Program-made: the position numbers and the translations under genes | The notes under the pieces: model-generated | What the model was told of the DNA's origin: nothing | Database searches by the model: none | Seen by the model: only the letters and a program-made list of their open reading frames with translations | Part shown: positions 1 to 10,790 of the stretch, one piece after another | Layout of the letters: each line of letters opens with the position of its first letter | Position numbering within the stretch: position 1 is the stretch's first letter | Source of the DNA: Mesostigma viride | Lineage: Eukaryota > Streptophyta > Mesostigmatophyceae > Mesostigmatales > Mesostigmataceae | DNA length: 64,000 nt | Assembly (NCBI GenBank): GCA_009746045.1 | Contig: RPFO01000542.1 | Location: 126,501 to 190,500 of the forward strand | Direction: 5' to 3'

Positions 1-134
1 GGCCAAAAGGCGTGGCAAAGGCTGTTTTATGGCATTGAATCTTCGGGGGCAATCCGAAGTTGCCAAAAACCGTCTGCACAATCGAGCACCGTAAAGTACT
101 TTGCGCCCTCCACCTTATTAAATATATCATCGAT
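1..134 (-). pseudogene. Ty3/gypsy reverse transcriptase, middle fragment
   Basis: The minus strand reads through a typical gypsy RT stretch: IDDIF, then a K-Y-F-T-x-L-D block (RT motif A region) and a W-Q-L-R-I block. A single extra T near position 26 shifts the frame just before the expected K-T-A-F-x-T-P-F-G segment, so the copy is broken. It directly continues the RT fragment at 939-1274 once the inserted element at 135-923 is removed. The fragment runs off the window's left edge. Family assignment is secure from motif order; the exact lineage is not visible. Confidence 0.75.
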
Positions 135-923
135 TTGCCCCGCAGCCTCTTGTTCCGGCCGGGCGGCCTTGTGGTAGCTGTGGGCAGCCGCTGGATCCCA
201 CGGGGACTCACTACCTTGCCTGCATGGGGGGCCAACAGAATCAGAATTGGTATTTGTATTTGCACACTGTCCTCCTGACGGTGGTGCTCGCCATGATTCG
301 GTCGGTTTTCCCCCACGCGAACATCCGGTCCGAGGATGCGGATGGCGCTGCCTTCTATTCCCCCAACCACCGGCCTGACATCGTGGTGCTGGACTTTGAG
401 GGGGGTGGCCGGCATCTGCTTATTGACGTTTCGGTGGCGCGGCCCTTGGCTCTTAGCCACGTGGCTGGGGCCTCCCTCACGGCAGGTTACACGGCGGACC
501 GGGCGGAGCGGGCCAAGCTCCTGGCCTACGGCGACGTCGGGCACCATCGTGTGGTGCCCTTTGTCCTGGAGGAGTTTGGGGCCATGGGGCCCCTGACCTC
601 CGCCTTCTTCAAGGAGTGTTGCCGGCTCCGGGAGGACCGGCTGGACCTGGAGGGCCAGCGGGCCCCATGGTCGGCGCGGACCTGGACGTCATATTGGCGT
701 CAGCGCTTGTCGGTGGCGCTGACTCGGGCCATGGCGGACATCATGCTCCGCCGTACGCGGGCTGATTTTGCGGTGCAGCAGGGCTATTAGGTTCCTCCCG
801 TTAGGCGTTTCCATTGGTCTTATCGTAGTATAGAGCTTTGACATGGCTCTGTATATAGGTTTATAGCTGGGCGTTTGCTTTGGTTTGAGTGATTTCACTC
901 TGCTGTAAGTAATTATATTTTTA
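135..923 (+). mobile_element. 5'-truncated non-LTR retrotransposon (R2/RLE type)
   Basis: This 789-bp insertion splits the gypsy RT exactly at its IDDIF codons. The 15-bp sequence at 120-134 is repeated at 924-938 and is the target-site duplication. The inserted strand carries a single reading frame that ends in a CCHC knuckle plus an endonuclease-like domain, then about 130 bp of 3' untranslated sequence. It lacks a long poly-A and ends in an AT-rich stretch. Truncation at the 5' end, variable-length duplication and C-terminal-only coding are what target-primed reverse transcription leaves. Confidence 0.75.
137..790 (+). CDS. C-terminal CCHC knuckle and PD-(D/E)XK-like endonuclease domain of a non-LTR retroelement
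   Basis: The open frame enters from the 5' truncation point, so there is no native start; the first ATG is at 224. Counting from 137, residues 12-29 form C-x2-C-x9-H-x3-C, the zinc knuckle that precedes the restriction-like endonuclease in R2-type elements. About 50 residues later come RPDIVV and, 13-15 residues on, LLIDVSV, matching the PD...D core, followed by a conserved A-x-x-A-x-x-A-K-L-x-x-Y helix. The remainder is Arg-rich and ends at 790. The domain would nick target DNA for reverse transcription. The RT itself is missing, so the copy cannot move by itself. Confidence 0.6.
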   Translation, partial: APQPLVPAGRPCGSCGQPLDPTGTHYLACMGGQQNQNWYLYLHTVLLTVVLAMIRSVFPHANIRSEDADGAAFYSPNHRPDIVVLDFEGGGRHLLIDVSVARPLALSHVAGASLTAGYTADRAERAKLLAYGDVGHHRVVPFVLEEFGAMGPLTSAFFKECCRLREDRLDLEGQRAPWSARTWTSYWRQRLSVALTRAMADIMLRRTRADFAVQQGY

Positions 924-938
924 AAATATATCATCGAT

Positions 939-1274
939 GCGGGGGAGGGGATACTTGGACTTCACGGTGATCGCATCGAGTTTGCGATAATCCGTAACCA
1001 GACGCCACTTCCCATTGGGTTTGGGCACCAGCAACACGCCCGCGCTGTAAGGGCTATTGCTGGGCTCGATCAAGCCGGCCTCCAACAAGCCGACCAAGAT
1101 CTTCTTGAGCTCACAACGGTACGAGCCGCGCCAAAGTCCGACCTCGTAAGCGGTACCCGAAAAGTGGCGCCAAATGCAAATTTTGGTGTGCGGGTGCACG
1201 ACGGTGACCGAATTCCGGGCGACAGGCATGGCGGTCTGGCAGGCGATGTTGAGCGCGTAAAAAGGCATTATCAA
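939..1274 (-). pseudogene. Ty3/gypsy reverse transcriptase, N-terminal fragment
   Basis: The minus strand encodes the RT fingers: LLEAGLIEPSNSPYSAGVLLVPK, then NGKWRLVTDYRKLDAIT and YPLPRIDDIF. These are hallmark blocks preceding RT motif A in Ty3/gypsy pol. It is open for about 110 codons, but upstream no clean protease joins it and the reading frame just ahead (TAYEVGLWRGSYRC) is degenerate. It continues into 1-134 after the insertion at 135-923. It may or may not belong to the same copy as the protease/RT fragment at 4974-5880, which lies on the same strand but has a slightly different RT leader. Confidence 0.85.
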
Positions 1275-3974
1275 GGCTGAAATTTTACGATCATCCTCCT
1301 AAGGAGTTATTCGGTCCACCATTATTTTTTTTTCGGCAGAAACTCTGCGGAATCGAACAGCATATTGCGTCATTCACAGGTGGGTGCCTGTTTGGTCGCA
1401 GATTTTCTCTCGACCCCGCCACCTGACTGCAGCCAAAAAAATTCCCGATGAAGTGCGCCCTAAGATCGAGTTTATGATCATAAACGACGCATTTTTTAAT
1501 TCTAAAGACTTTGACCGAACGACTTTTTTCAATACCGGTGCAATTTTTTTTTCCCGAGCTACCGCATAATTCCGACCAATTTCAAGGCTGCGTCAGGCTT
1601 GGCAAACCGATAATCCATATATATTCGCGTTTGCCCCAAACGTCATGTTTAATGCAAGCTTTCTTGGCACTAACGACGCCCACGGCGTCGGGGTTGTTAT
1701 TAACCTCCCGACATGCACAACCTGCATGCCAGCAGGTGCATGCCGCAACGAATTTCTGCTGCGGGGTGTGCGAAACAGACCTCAATTGCAAGAGAGTCAT
1801 GGTTATCGACTAGCGGTACGTTCTCATATTCATATCTAGGTGCCAATTCACTCCTTGACGAAGCCCTGGCCTTTCGCGGACGAATGTTGTACCAGTTCCC
1901 CGTCTTCCGAGTCCCTTTGTGTCATCGTACTCCTATTTTACGGGAAGTGCGCCATTCAGCGAGCGACGGTTTGATGGCGAGCTGTTTCCTCACACGAGCG
2001 ATGTGCAGCCTAGTTTAGAGACTAGGAATATCAAGAAGCAATTCTTCACACGGATGTTAGGGAGAGGCCGTGCTGGGTTGCGTGCAAGCTATTGCCGGCT
2101 GGCTGGCCATTGCCGCCGATGACAACATTGATGTCGACGCAGTCAAGGCTATGGATAACAAAGCTGCTGCTTTGTTATATATGGTTGTGCGTGGTACAAA
2201 ATATGGGCAGTTTTCTTGCATGGCATGGCTGACCCTTAATTGGCAAAGAAATGAAAGAATGTTGATGGCAACCCCAGAGTTATGGGTGGCCTCCTTTAAC
2301 GGTTGATGGCAGCGCGTGCTTTGATGAGTCCATCCAACCCATTGCATACATGCACGCCATTCCTCTTACGCATCAACAAAGCATCTACCCTGACGCATGT
2401 ATAGGACATGCCTGTACATGAAAACTATTCATCATGGTTTGTGGAGCGGGTGTGATGCCATGAGAGCAGGGAGAGAGTCAATTGCTGGGCTATGTCTGCT
2501 ACCTGTGCTGCGGCCACATGGCGGCCTAGTGCACATGATGCCTTCCATGCCAGCACCCAAGCTGCCTTCATCACCCACGGTGACACCATGACTGATGAGC
2601 CGAGGGCGTCATCATGGACGCCAACGTTCATGCAGTTCAGGCTGTGCGTGCTGGCGAAGGGCACGGGTAAATGAGCCAATTACTACGCACGCTGCCACCA
2701 GCGCCAATGAAGAAACCCAAAACCTGCCCTTCAGATAGGTATGTGCAACTTCTTTTCTCATTTCTTGTGGCCTACCAGCAACTCCTGATTTTCCTATGAT
2801 GCATGTTGGCAGAATTTTGGCGACATTACGGCAGTGTGCATGGCCATACATCCACAATGCCAGGGGTGCAAGGGTTCAATTGCCAAGAGAACCACACACA
2901 CATGCACATGCGCAACGCCTCTTACTCCAAGGCCACTGCCACTCACCCAGAAAGACAGGCGCACATACGAACCATTGCTGAGATGCAAGCCAGACTTCGG
3001 GTCCTTACGGCGATGAGAGATGGGATGAGGCACGATCTAGTTTGACAGTTTAGCTGAGGAAGTGCAGTAGTTGGGAGACAGTCAAGGATGGCTGGGAGAA
3101 GCATGGCACAAGGTACAAGGATGACTGACAGTTGGCAAGCGCAAGGGCAAGAGCAAGAGCAAGACCACAATGAGAAAGGGCTATGGAGAGTTGGCCTCAT
3201 GCAGCATGCGTTAATGTGGACTGTGGTACGCCCGTGGCCAGGCAGCTGACTGATATTGTGCAGTGGTCACTTCATGCTAGGTATGATAGTGGCCAAGCAA
3301 GTTTATTTAGTTGCTTAGGGCAAACCTTGAGGCAGCAACAGGGGGCGGGGCTTGATTTGTCAGTGGCTACTTAATGCCACCATGCTGGCTGAGAAGTTGG
3401 ACGTCCAACATGGAAGCTTCGTGGCCAGCAAGGCAGGCCCAGGCTGAGAGTCTAGGCAGGAGCATGAGGTATGCAAGTTGAGGAATGGGGGATGAGGTGT
3501 GACAAGGTCAGGCAGGCAGGCCTTGTCAAGGGATATACCACTACTTACACTTAACGACGCCACAACAAAGGTGCGCAAACGCATCGTCGCCATGCCGCCT
3601 GCCGAGCGACTTTCAACCCTCACGGCTGGTACGTGATGATTGCTGCATATCCAGGTTGGGTTTAGGTCTACTTTGCATGCTGCGGGTGTAGAATAGACCT
3701 TCTAGCCCCTGTGACAGCTGCGAGTGGTATTTTCAGCAAGCCCCTCAATAGGAATCGCCTCAGCGTGGCCACTTGGGCATATAGCCAGCTGGGTCCAGCC
3801 AATGTTTAGATGAACAAAATTTTCTTTGTATGTCACAAAAGTCGTATTACATAATGGATGAAAGGATTTTATAGTTAGCAAGCCATATAAATGGGAGTTT
3901 GCCATATTTCACTTAGGAGGTTTGCTCAATCAGTGAGCATCTTAGAACCGAAACTGACATGTATTGCATGTATT
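1275..3974. other. No gene recognised; unclassified non-coding sequence
   Basis: Only short, overlapping frames without recognisable domains occur. A small perfect hairpin (10-bp arms ATAACAAAGC) sits near 2155-2178. Moderate composition with scattered GCA/TGC-rich words suggests decayed repeat sequence, but no element boundary could be drawn. Confidence 0.5.
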
Positions 3975-4700
3975 ACTCAACCAAATGACATCGGATTGAC
4001 CTGGAGTTTTGTGCATTGTCTCAACTAGCGATTTTAAGCCTGCCTGCGAAGTTCCAACCTCAACTGAGCACGCCTTCTATGAAAACTGCAATGAGTTGTG
4101 GTGAAAATGGCGAAAATCGCGCACTTTTGGTAACATTTGCTTACAAACTGCCCTCAAATGACACCTGGTTGACCTGGATTTTTGTGCATTGGCTAAACTA
4201 GCGATTTTAAGTCTACCTGCAAATTTCCAGCCTCAGTTGTTCACACCTTCTATGAAAACTGCAATGAATTGTGGCGAAAAAGGCGAAAATCGCGCACTTT
4301 TGGTAACATTTGCTGACAAACTGCCATCAAATGACATGCACCTGGTTGACCTGGATTTTTGTGCATTGGCTAAACTAGCAATTTCAAGTCTGCCTCCAAA
4401 TTTCCAGCCTCAATTGTTCACACCTTGTATGGAAACTGCAATGAATGGTGGTGAAAAAGGTGAAAAACGTGCGTTTTTGCTAGCATTTGTCAGCAAAATG
4501 TCACCAAACGAAGTGTTAAGGACCTGAATTTTTTCACAATGTCTAAAATAATGATGTTAAGCATGCATGCAGAGATCTAGCCTCAACTGGGCACATCTTG
4601 TATGGAAACTGCAACATTATGTGGTGAAAAACGTGAAAAACGCGCGTTTTTGCTAGCATTTGGTGGCAGTTTGTCACTAAATGGGGTCAGATGACCATGG
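3975..4700. repeat. Tandem repeat, about 172-180 bp unit, 4 copies
   Basis: Four diverged head-to-tail copies begin near 3985, 4157, 4330 and 4505. Each has the order CAAATGACA, GACCTGGATTTTTGTGCATT, CTAAACTAGC, CCAGCCTCA, TATGAAAACTGCAATGA, GCGAAAATCGCGC. Copies 2 and 3 are most alike; copy 4 and a fifth partial copy are degraded. A frame that stays open through two or more units is explained by the repeat and is not a gene. Confidence 0.8.
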
Positions 4701-4973
4701 GACCTGGTGCACAGTTGGTAGTCATGAGCATCAGTCTCCTTGCAAGCAGCCAGGCCAGGAGCTCTTTATTTGCATATTATACGGGATTTGTTTATTGTAA
4801 AACCTGAAATTTTGCTAAATATAGATGTGCCAAAAATAGACCAACGGAGGTCAGAAAAATCTGGAAAGTTCAATTCCTTCGATTGGTGTCCCAAACATGC
4901 TGCCTGCACATATCTAGCATGTTTGGACTTAATCTGTTCCATGTAGGGCTTATAAGGTAGGTTTTTGGCACTT

Positions 4974-5880
4974 TCATACCGTTGTGCTCTGCCAACTCCA
5001 CGGGCCCGGCATGCGAAAAATGGGTGAGGTGGTAGGTGGGTGCCCCTCCTGCAAATGAATGCGGTGGAGCACCGGTCTGGCCGGGGGAAACGTAGGTGTT
5101 TTCTCCTCAAACACGGCTGAATACTGATCGAGCACTGCGTTGAGTCGTTTCACCTCGTCTTCCGACAAGTCCATGCCAAGCGAGTTTAACGAAACTCCAG
5201 CCTGTGCATGCTGGGCGCTGGGCCCGCGCGCGTGGGCAAGGGCGTCCAGACGAATGGAGTAAACGGGAGGAGGCTGCCGGGCTCTCATCATCCGCTTGAA
5301 CTCCCTTTTGGACATGAGAATGTCCGCAAGGCGACGACGGTCACTCTTGAGGGCAGGCGTGTCATCTGTGATGGTCATGGCGTTGGCCGCATACTGCCGC
5401 TCAGGTAACCAGAATGACCCATCTGGGAAGTGGGTAACCATGGTACCAAAAGAGACGGTCACCTTGGATATGTGCAGCCAGTCAATCCCTAGGATGATAT
5501 CAGCCGCTTGTAAGGGAATGACCATGGCGCGAATGGGCACGCTGGTGCCTTGTACGATAGGGGCCAAGTCCACATAGCCCGGGGATGGCTGAGTGTAGCC
5601 ATCCGAGTATCGCACGCGCCGAGCAATGGTATGGGGAGACTGTCGGGGTTACTCCCAGGCGCTGCACTATGGCCTCACTGATGTTCAAAGGTGGTAGCCG
5701 CACCACTGTCAATGAGGACCTTGATGCCCTCCAAACAACGCCCAGAGCCCTGGGGGTCTGGTAGGCTTCCAGTGAAGAGGAGTAGTTGCCGGGGGCCTTC
5801 GCTAGGCTCCGCTTGCCATTCCTCGGTCTCTGTCACCACATTACATGGTAACAAAACTTGGGCGACTTGTGCATGGCCGG
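4974..5880 (-). pseudogene. Ty3/gypsy aspartic protease and start of RT
   Basis: The minus strand contains the protease active site LIDSGAATTF (about 5710-5740), the C-terminal flap region ADIILGIDWLHIS, a linker, and the pre-RT segment EDEVKRLNAVLDQYSAVFEE with an HRIHLQEG block. At least two frameshifts separate DSG from ILGIDWL and break the RT entry near 5000. Its upstream edge at 5880 abuts the left inverted repeat of the 21.7-kb insertion; the expected gag is found on the other side at 27590-29464, same strand. The two halves therefore look like one interrupted element. Confidence 0.85.
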
Positions 5881-5884
5881 GGCC

Positions 5885-5905
5885 GGGCCCACTTCGAATG
5901 TTCCG
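5885..5905 (+). repeat. Left terminal inverted repeat of the giant element
   Basis: Twenty-one bases match, in reverse complement, 27528-27548. The match extends to 29 bp (5877-5905) because the flanking target is itself GC-palindromic. Confidence 0.75.
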
Positions 5906-5909
5906 AAAA

Positions 5910-6031
5910 GTGTGACACTTTTCGTCGTTTTTTTAACTTCGTAACAAACTACTCTTTCCCGCCGGGCCGCGTGTGACACTTTTTGTCATTTTTTTAATTT
6001 CGTAACTAACTACTCTTTCCCGTCGGTCCGC
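5910..6031 (+). repeat. Subterminal tandem duplication, 61-bp unit, 2 copies
   Basis: Two copies start at 5910 and 5971 with GTGTGACACTTTT and end in CTCTTTCCCG(C/T)CGG. The first copy overlaps the near-palindrome AAAAGTGTGACACTTTT. The right end of the giant element has a single GTGTGACACTTTT word at the matching distance, so these may be transposase-binding subterminal repeats. Confidence 0.65.
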
Positions 6032-7381
6032 GTGCGCTTTTGGATTGCCTGCAGGTGGCACGAAATTTTCGACCGGAGTGAACATTTCGGCATAACAAGT
6101 TTCTCGATACCCTGATGGATTGGTACATTCCTAGTCGACTAGAGGACCATGTTGAGAAGAGTTAATCGACGAAGCTAGTAGTACTTTCAACCATCAAATG
6201 GTGGGTATACCCACCCCCATAATTTTATTGAATCGATTAATAATGCAAATTTACACATTTGACCAACGCAAAATGTTGCATGGAATTAATCATCGATTAT
6301 ATTTGCCAAATGGGACCGGCATTCACTTTTCCTGGAGAAATGACCCCCATCCATCGATCTCAATGTCACGAAACTTGTACGCTCCCTTGTACAAGTCCCC
6401 CACGAAATTTGGAGGCTCGTTGGAAAATTGTTTGGGGGCCCATACGGCCCCACCTATTTCCGCCGCATTCAAGAACTCATGCTGGGCCTCAGCCCGGAGG
6501 CGCACAGCCGAGACATTGGGCGAAATTTCCGTGCCCTCCTTCTGGAGGCATTGCACCACCCTGGCCTTACCCGGAACACGGGGGGCAGGCGCCAAATCTG
6601 AATCTGGGGGCATCAGGTCGATCATCCCGTTTCCGAACGCAATGACACCTGAACCCCAACCTCCAAACGGTCCCCGCAGGGAGCGTGGGAAGTCGTGGGG
6701 GGGGAGTCGATTTCAACATACATGTTGGCCGCATGCTCCTTTTTATCGACATGCACATATGTATGCTGCGAACCAAAAACATCGGCGCGCTCCATCGTAA
6801 AAGTGAGTTTGATGGCTAAGTTGCGAGTGAGAAAATTATTTCAGCAAAGCCCGGTCCGGACTGTCGTATGGGTGGCGCTGCGGAGCGTCCCCTCTATTCC
6901 TTGTGGTTGTAGGGGACAACCTTCCAATCACAATTCGTAACTAGTCCGGTTACAAGCAAGGTACTTTGGCACTTCCGGAGCGAATTTGTGTTTTAAGACA
7001 TCTACCAAAGAGGCCTTAGTACAGTAACATTGTTGTGACATTCGAAATTAGTACGAACCAATTTGCAGACGGAAAGTCCTACACAGCAACTACATATTTG
7101 AGTGACGACATGATTTTTAGGTCAAACCAAATTATAAATTTGTAATTCGAAAAATTATTGTACAAGTTAAATAAAATACTCGCCATTTCGACACGGAAAT
7201 ATACTAAAATTTGTCACTACCGAGGCTAACAATGTTCCCAGCCACTTGTCATCTATGTAACATATGAAAAAACAGTTCTCCAAAAATATATAAACACGAA
7301 TAAACACTGTCCCAACCGTAGGCGAATAAAGCCCAGGCTTAAAGATCCGTAGGGGTGGCGCTGCGGAGCGTCCCCGAAAGT
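6032..7381. other. Left non-coding arm of the giant element
   Basis: No convincing gene. Two copies of the CTGC(A/G)G palindromic motif occur at about 6870-6892 and 7352-7375 in the form GGGTGGCGCTGCGGAGCGTC. The second lies directly after the 3' end of the minus-strand gene that stops at 7382. Confidence 0.5.
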
Positions 7382-8125
7382 TTAAGCCGGTGGCAGCCCC
7401 TCCGGGGCTTGCTGGTTGCGTACAAGAGCGGTTAGCCACGCGTCAAGCTCCTTGCTCATATCAACGTAGGCTTGCCTTTGGTTGCCAAGGACCATGCACT
7501 GGAGCGGAAGAGCAGCGGAGATGCACAGATAGCAATCGACCAGGTCGGCTGGGCGGGACTCCGGCCAATCAGCCAAATCCAGAGTAAAATGCAGGGGGTC
7601 ATGCATATCTCGCTTCCACAGCCGAACCGCCAGAACGGCGTGGCCGGGCAAGAAAATCTCCTTCTGCCGTCCGTTTTGTCCCTCAACCCACCTAACCTCC
7701 TCCTTCTCCAGCACTGAGGCCTCCCTCACCACCTGCATCACCCAAAAAGGGTGGGCGGAATTGTGGTTCACGTCCTCTCTGTCTGACGGAACTGCGATGT
7801 AATCATACATGCGCATCTGCCTGCCAATGGCATCCCTTTGATCCTTCAGCAGTTCCGCCCGCGTCAGCTGGCGAACCGGAGGTATGGGCTGCGTTGGCGG
7901 CATCAGGCGGAAAGTTTTCATCGTTTGGCCCTCATCGTTAAATTCCTCGATATGTGTCCACTCGGTCCGGCACTCCTCCCACCTGTTAGCTAGGCAGGCT
8001 GGGCAGTAGCACGAAAAACGCCTCATCATCAGGAGCCCCGGGTCAGACTTGTCCAGGCGCCACCAGTGCGCTTGCTTGATGGCCTCGACACGCGTCGGTA
8101 TCATACGGGCGCCGGAGTCGAGGTC
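7382..8125 (-). CDS. Transposase-like gene of the giant element, last exon
   Basis: The exon starts right after a CATTGCAG acceptor and runs in one frame (from DLDSGARMIPTRVEAI) for about 247 codons to a stop at 7382. It holds a C-Y-C-P-A-C-x(7)-C cysteine cluster and a basic/acidic C-terminal half ending NQQAPEGLPPA. No domain is recognised here; it is read as the C-terminal part of the same protein as the DDE-like exon because the phases join and the 237-bp intron between them (8126-8362) has GT-AG ends. The intron contains two copies of the CTGCAG motif. Confidence 0.6.
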   Translation of the reverse strand, partial: DLDSGARMIPTRVEAIKQAHWWRLDKSDPGLLMMRRFSCYCPACLANRWEECRTEWTHIEEFNDEGQTMKTFRLMPPTQPIPPVRQLTRAELLKDQRDAIGRQMRMYDYIAVPSDREDVNHNSAHPFWVMQVVREASVLEKEEVRWVEGQNGRQKEIFLPGHAVLAVRLWKRDMHDPLHFTLDLADWPESRPADLVDCYLCISAALPLQCMVLGNQRQAYVDMSKELDAWLTALVRNQQAPEGLPPA

Positions 8126-8362
8126 CTGCAATGAGGGAGAATGTCAGAAACGGAAAGTTGGTATGTGTCAATAGATCAAGTACACATGAAGGGTCACTCT
8201 GCAGAGATACCCCTTTGAAAGTGCTTTGCATGCATTTTTCACTATATAAGACGCTAATTCATACCAGTTCTTTTAGCATTATCAAATAATAAAATGCAAA
8301 TGGGCAAAAGGTCACTCTGCAGAGATACCTCAATCAAGTTCAAGAAAAATTGAGTTTCGCAC

Positions 8363-9136
8363 CTCAGGAAAATGAAAGAAATGACGGTGGACGCCCTCTG
8401 CCCGAGCGCGGGCCGACTCCCTGCTCGTGGTTTTGCCTCCTTCCCAGCTGTCCCGCATGTACTTGACGATCTGGCGCCCTGTAACGATGCCCTGGTTCTC
8501 AGGAATGCATTGCATGTTCCTCACAATGCACTTGAACTTCGCTCCCTGACCATCCACCTCCCCCTTCCCGTGCTGCTCACCCAAGTAGTGGTACTCGAAG
8601 GATTCCAAGTCGGGATCCTGCATGAGGAGGCGGAAGACGGCGTTAACCACGTACTTGGACTTGAACTGGGATGAGCAGTTGTCAGAGCACATGAACATCC
8701 TCTTCACCCCCACACCAAGTCCGCGCAGGGTTTCCATGATTGTCCTCAGCGCGTAGACGAGCGCCCGCTCTCCCCGCTTCATCTTGGCTTCCCCGAGAAA
8801 AAAGAACGTTCGCTTTGCCATCGCACCATTGTGCAAATATCGCACGATCATGGGCATGAGGACAAAGCTCGTCTTGTGAAAGTACTGCGACTGCAGTTGG
8901 ACGTAGTTGTTGTTCTCGTAATTCTCGGCCCAATCTCCATGCACGAGCACATCCCCCTCAGTCATGTTCCTCTCCCGGTCCTTGATCGTTGCCGACTGCC
9001 ACCATGACGTAAAGCAGTGGTTGGTAAAGTCCTCCCAACTCTCGATAATCGCCAGCCTCAGCTGCGCGGGCGTTGACCTCATCGTTTCCTGTACGGGCCG
9101 CTTGACCTTCTCCGGGACCCGCCGATCGGTCGCGTC
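8363..9136 (-). CDS. Transposase-like gene of the giant element, DDE/RNase H-like core exon
   Basis: Bounded by AAAACAG|GAC at 9136 and CTGAG|GTGCG at 8363. In order the exon shows VHGDWAENYEN (first Asp), then a stretch with EAKMKRGERALVYAL, then FMCSDNCSSQFKSKYV (second Asp), then HYLGEQHGKGEVDGQGAKFK (third acidic position). The series D-x-(A/S)-E-N-Y / S-D-x-x-x-x-Q-F-K / H-G-K-G-x-x-D-G is one I associate with transposase-like RNase H folds seen in many algal and animal mobile elements; I cannot name its superfamily. It would cut and join the ends of the 21.7-kb element. The exon is open throughout. Confidence 0.65.
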
Positions 9137-9268
9137 CTGTTTTAACCAAGGGATGAAGTAAATTTGCAAGTAACATATTCATAAAGTATCAGAAAAGCCT
9201 TTAAATTAACATCGCGCTGCAGAATGACGCTGCGAAATAATTGCGTCACAAAATCCAAACACGCTTAC

Positions 9269-10790
9269 CTCCCCTGCCGGTCGGGAAACCACTACCTCCT
9301 TCTTCACGTATCTGAACCAATTTAGTAGTTCTGTTGAATTCTTGTCCCGGTCACACAACACCCAGTCTTTGATGCCACACCGGGACTCGGGACACGAGTT
9401 CTCCATACATGCCCTCTTCAGAATGCGAAAGACAGACCCCTCCTCCATGGATGGGTCCCCTACCCTTGGCACCCCTTCCTCATCCTCCACGATCCTCTCA
9501 TTTATTTCAAGATCGTCAAGGTCTTGCCCCTGCCATTCATCTTCCGTCACATTATTGTCCCCCCTCCTCTTCGTTTCTCGCCGAGTTTGCCCCACCCCCA
9601 GCTCACTACCCCCATCCGCCTCCGCCACACGGCAATGGAAGTGCTTCACCCATTCGGTCGTGTGCAGGCTTTCGAACATCCCGCACGTGCCGTCAGGCAA
9701 TCTCGCCCTTAAACATCCCTCACACTCGTCGCCGCACTTGCAGTTCTTGCCGTGCTTCGCCTTGCAGTACCTAGTCCATGCCGCTACCTTCGACTGCATG
9801 ACCGTATGCGTCTCACAGGCGCACACGTTTCTCTCCTTCCACTTCCCCTTGACGGTTTTGGGGGCGTACTTGCAGAAAGTCGTATATCCGACATGGATGC
9901 CGACATCCTTCTCATACTGCGGACTTTTCTTGTCCCAGTACGTGTGCTCCGCTAAAAACTTGAGATATATGTCCTCCTTCGAGGTGAGGTAGAAGTAGGC
10001 CCCTTGGACACCAACCAAAATCGCACGATTGCCAACTCGTTCGTGCGTCTTTATGGTATCCCTCTCTTGGGGCGAAGCGCGCGAGTTCTCCTCATCAGTC
10101 CAAGCCTGCGCGATCGACTCGATTACAAATTGGGGCAACTTCCTCTTCTTTCGCGCCAGCGCACGCGTCAGGAACTCCATCTTCTGTTGCTTTCTGATCG
10201 CCCGAACTTTGAGAATGGTCTTCGCGGGGACACCCGTCATTCTCTCCAACTCTGCCGCCGAAAACTCCTTCTCGATGTCGTCCCCACAAAAAAGAGTTGA
10301 CACCAAAATGATCTTGACGTCTCTGTCATGGTCGGATTTCGACAGGTCGTCAAAAAGGGCGATCAGCCGAGCCACCCAAGACCTCGACAGTTGTGCAAGC
10401 CGCTGCTCATCAAAAGCTTGGCCACCGGAATGTCAAAATGCTCCGCCTTGAGCTCGTCAGCCCTCTTATTGAAGCCATCAACAATCTCCTCAAAAGAGGC
10501 CCGCTTGGTAGATTCATTCCTCATGTGATGAACTACGTTGTACGCCTCATCAGCAAGATGAGTCCCCACAACAGACTTCTTCTCGGCGTACTGGCCAGGC
10601 CTTTTCGCTGGCTTCCTGACGGCGGGCGAGGTGCTGCGGTTCTCATTCCCGAAATTTCGTTTCGAGCTGTTTTTCAGATCCGCTGCAAGGGGCGTCGGTG
10701 TCCCGATGCTCAAGTTGTGGGCATTGAGTCGATTAGCAAAGCCGCCACGCAAGGAGGAGGAGGTTGGCGAAAGAAACACCCGTTCCCGTG
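9269..10790 (-). CDS. Transposase-like gene of the giant element, large upstream exon
   Basis: Acceptor CTGCAG ends at 10791 and donor GAG|GTAAGC follows 9269. Codons from about 10790 give a basic N-terminal part (ENRSTSPAVRKPAKRPGQYAEKK), a helical part, and one frameshift near 10418, where an extra base separates HFDIPVAK from FDEQRLAQL. From there the frame is open for some 380 codons and includes a cysteine/histidine cluster (C-A-C-E-T-H, C-K-C-G-D-E-C-E-G-C, H-F-H-C), probably zinc-binding and DNA-contacting. The first exon and start codon were not found upstream. The single frameshift could be a sequencing error or a real lesion. Confidence 0.55.

Noticed and set aside
4016-4527. Repeat protein across the 172-180 bp tandem repeat
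   Set aside because: The frame persists only because two repeat units share phase; stops occur between other units.
8363-9136. Assignment of the DDE-like gene to KDZ, CACTA or other named superfamilies
   Set aside because: Cys clusters and a CACTT-like word near the TIR were tempting, but the catalytic contexts and the 4-bp duplicate do not fit these families well enough.
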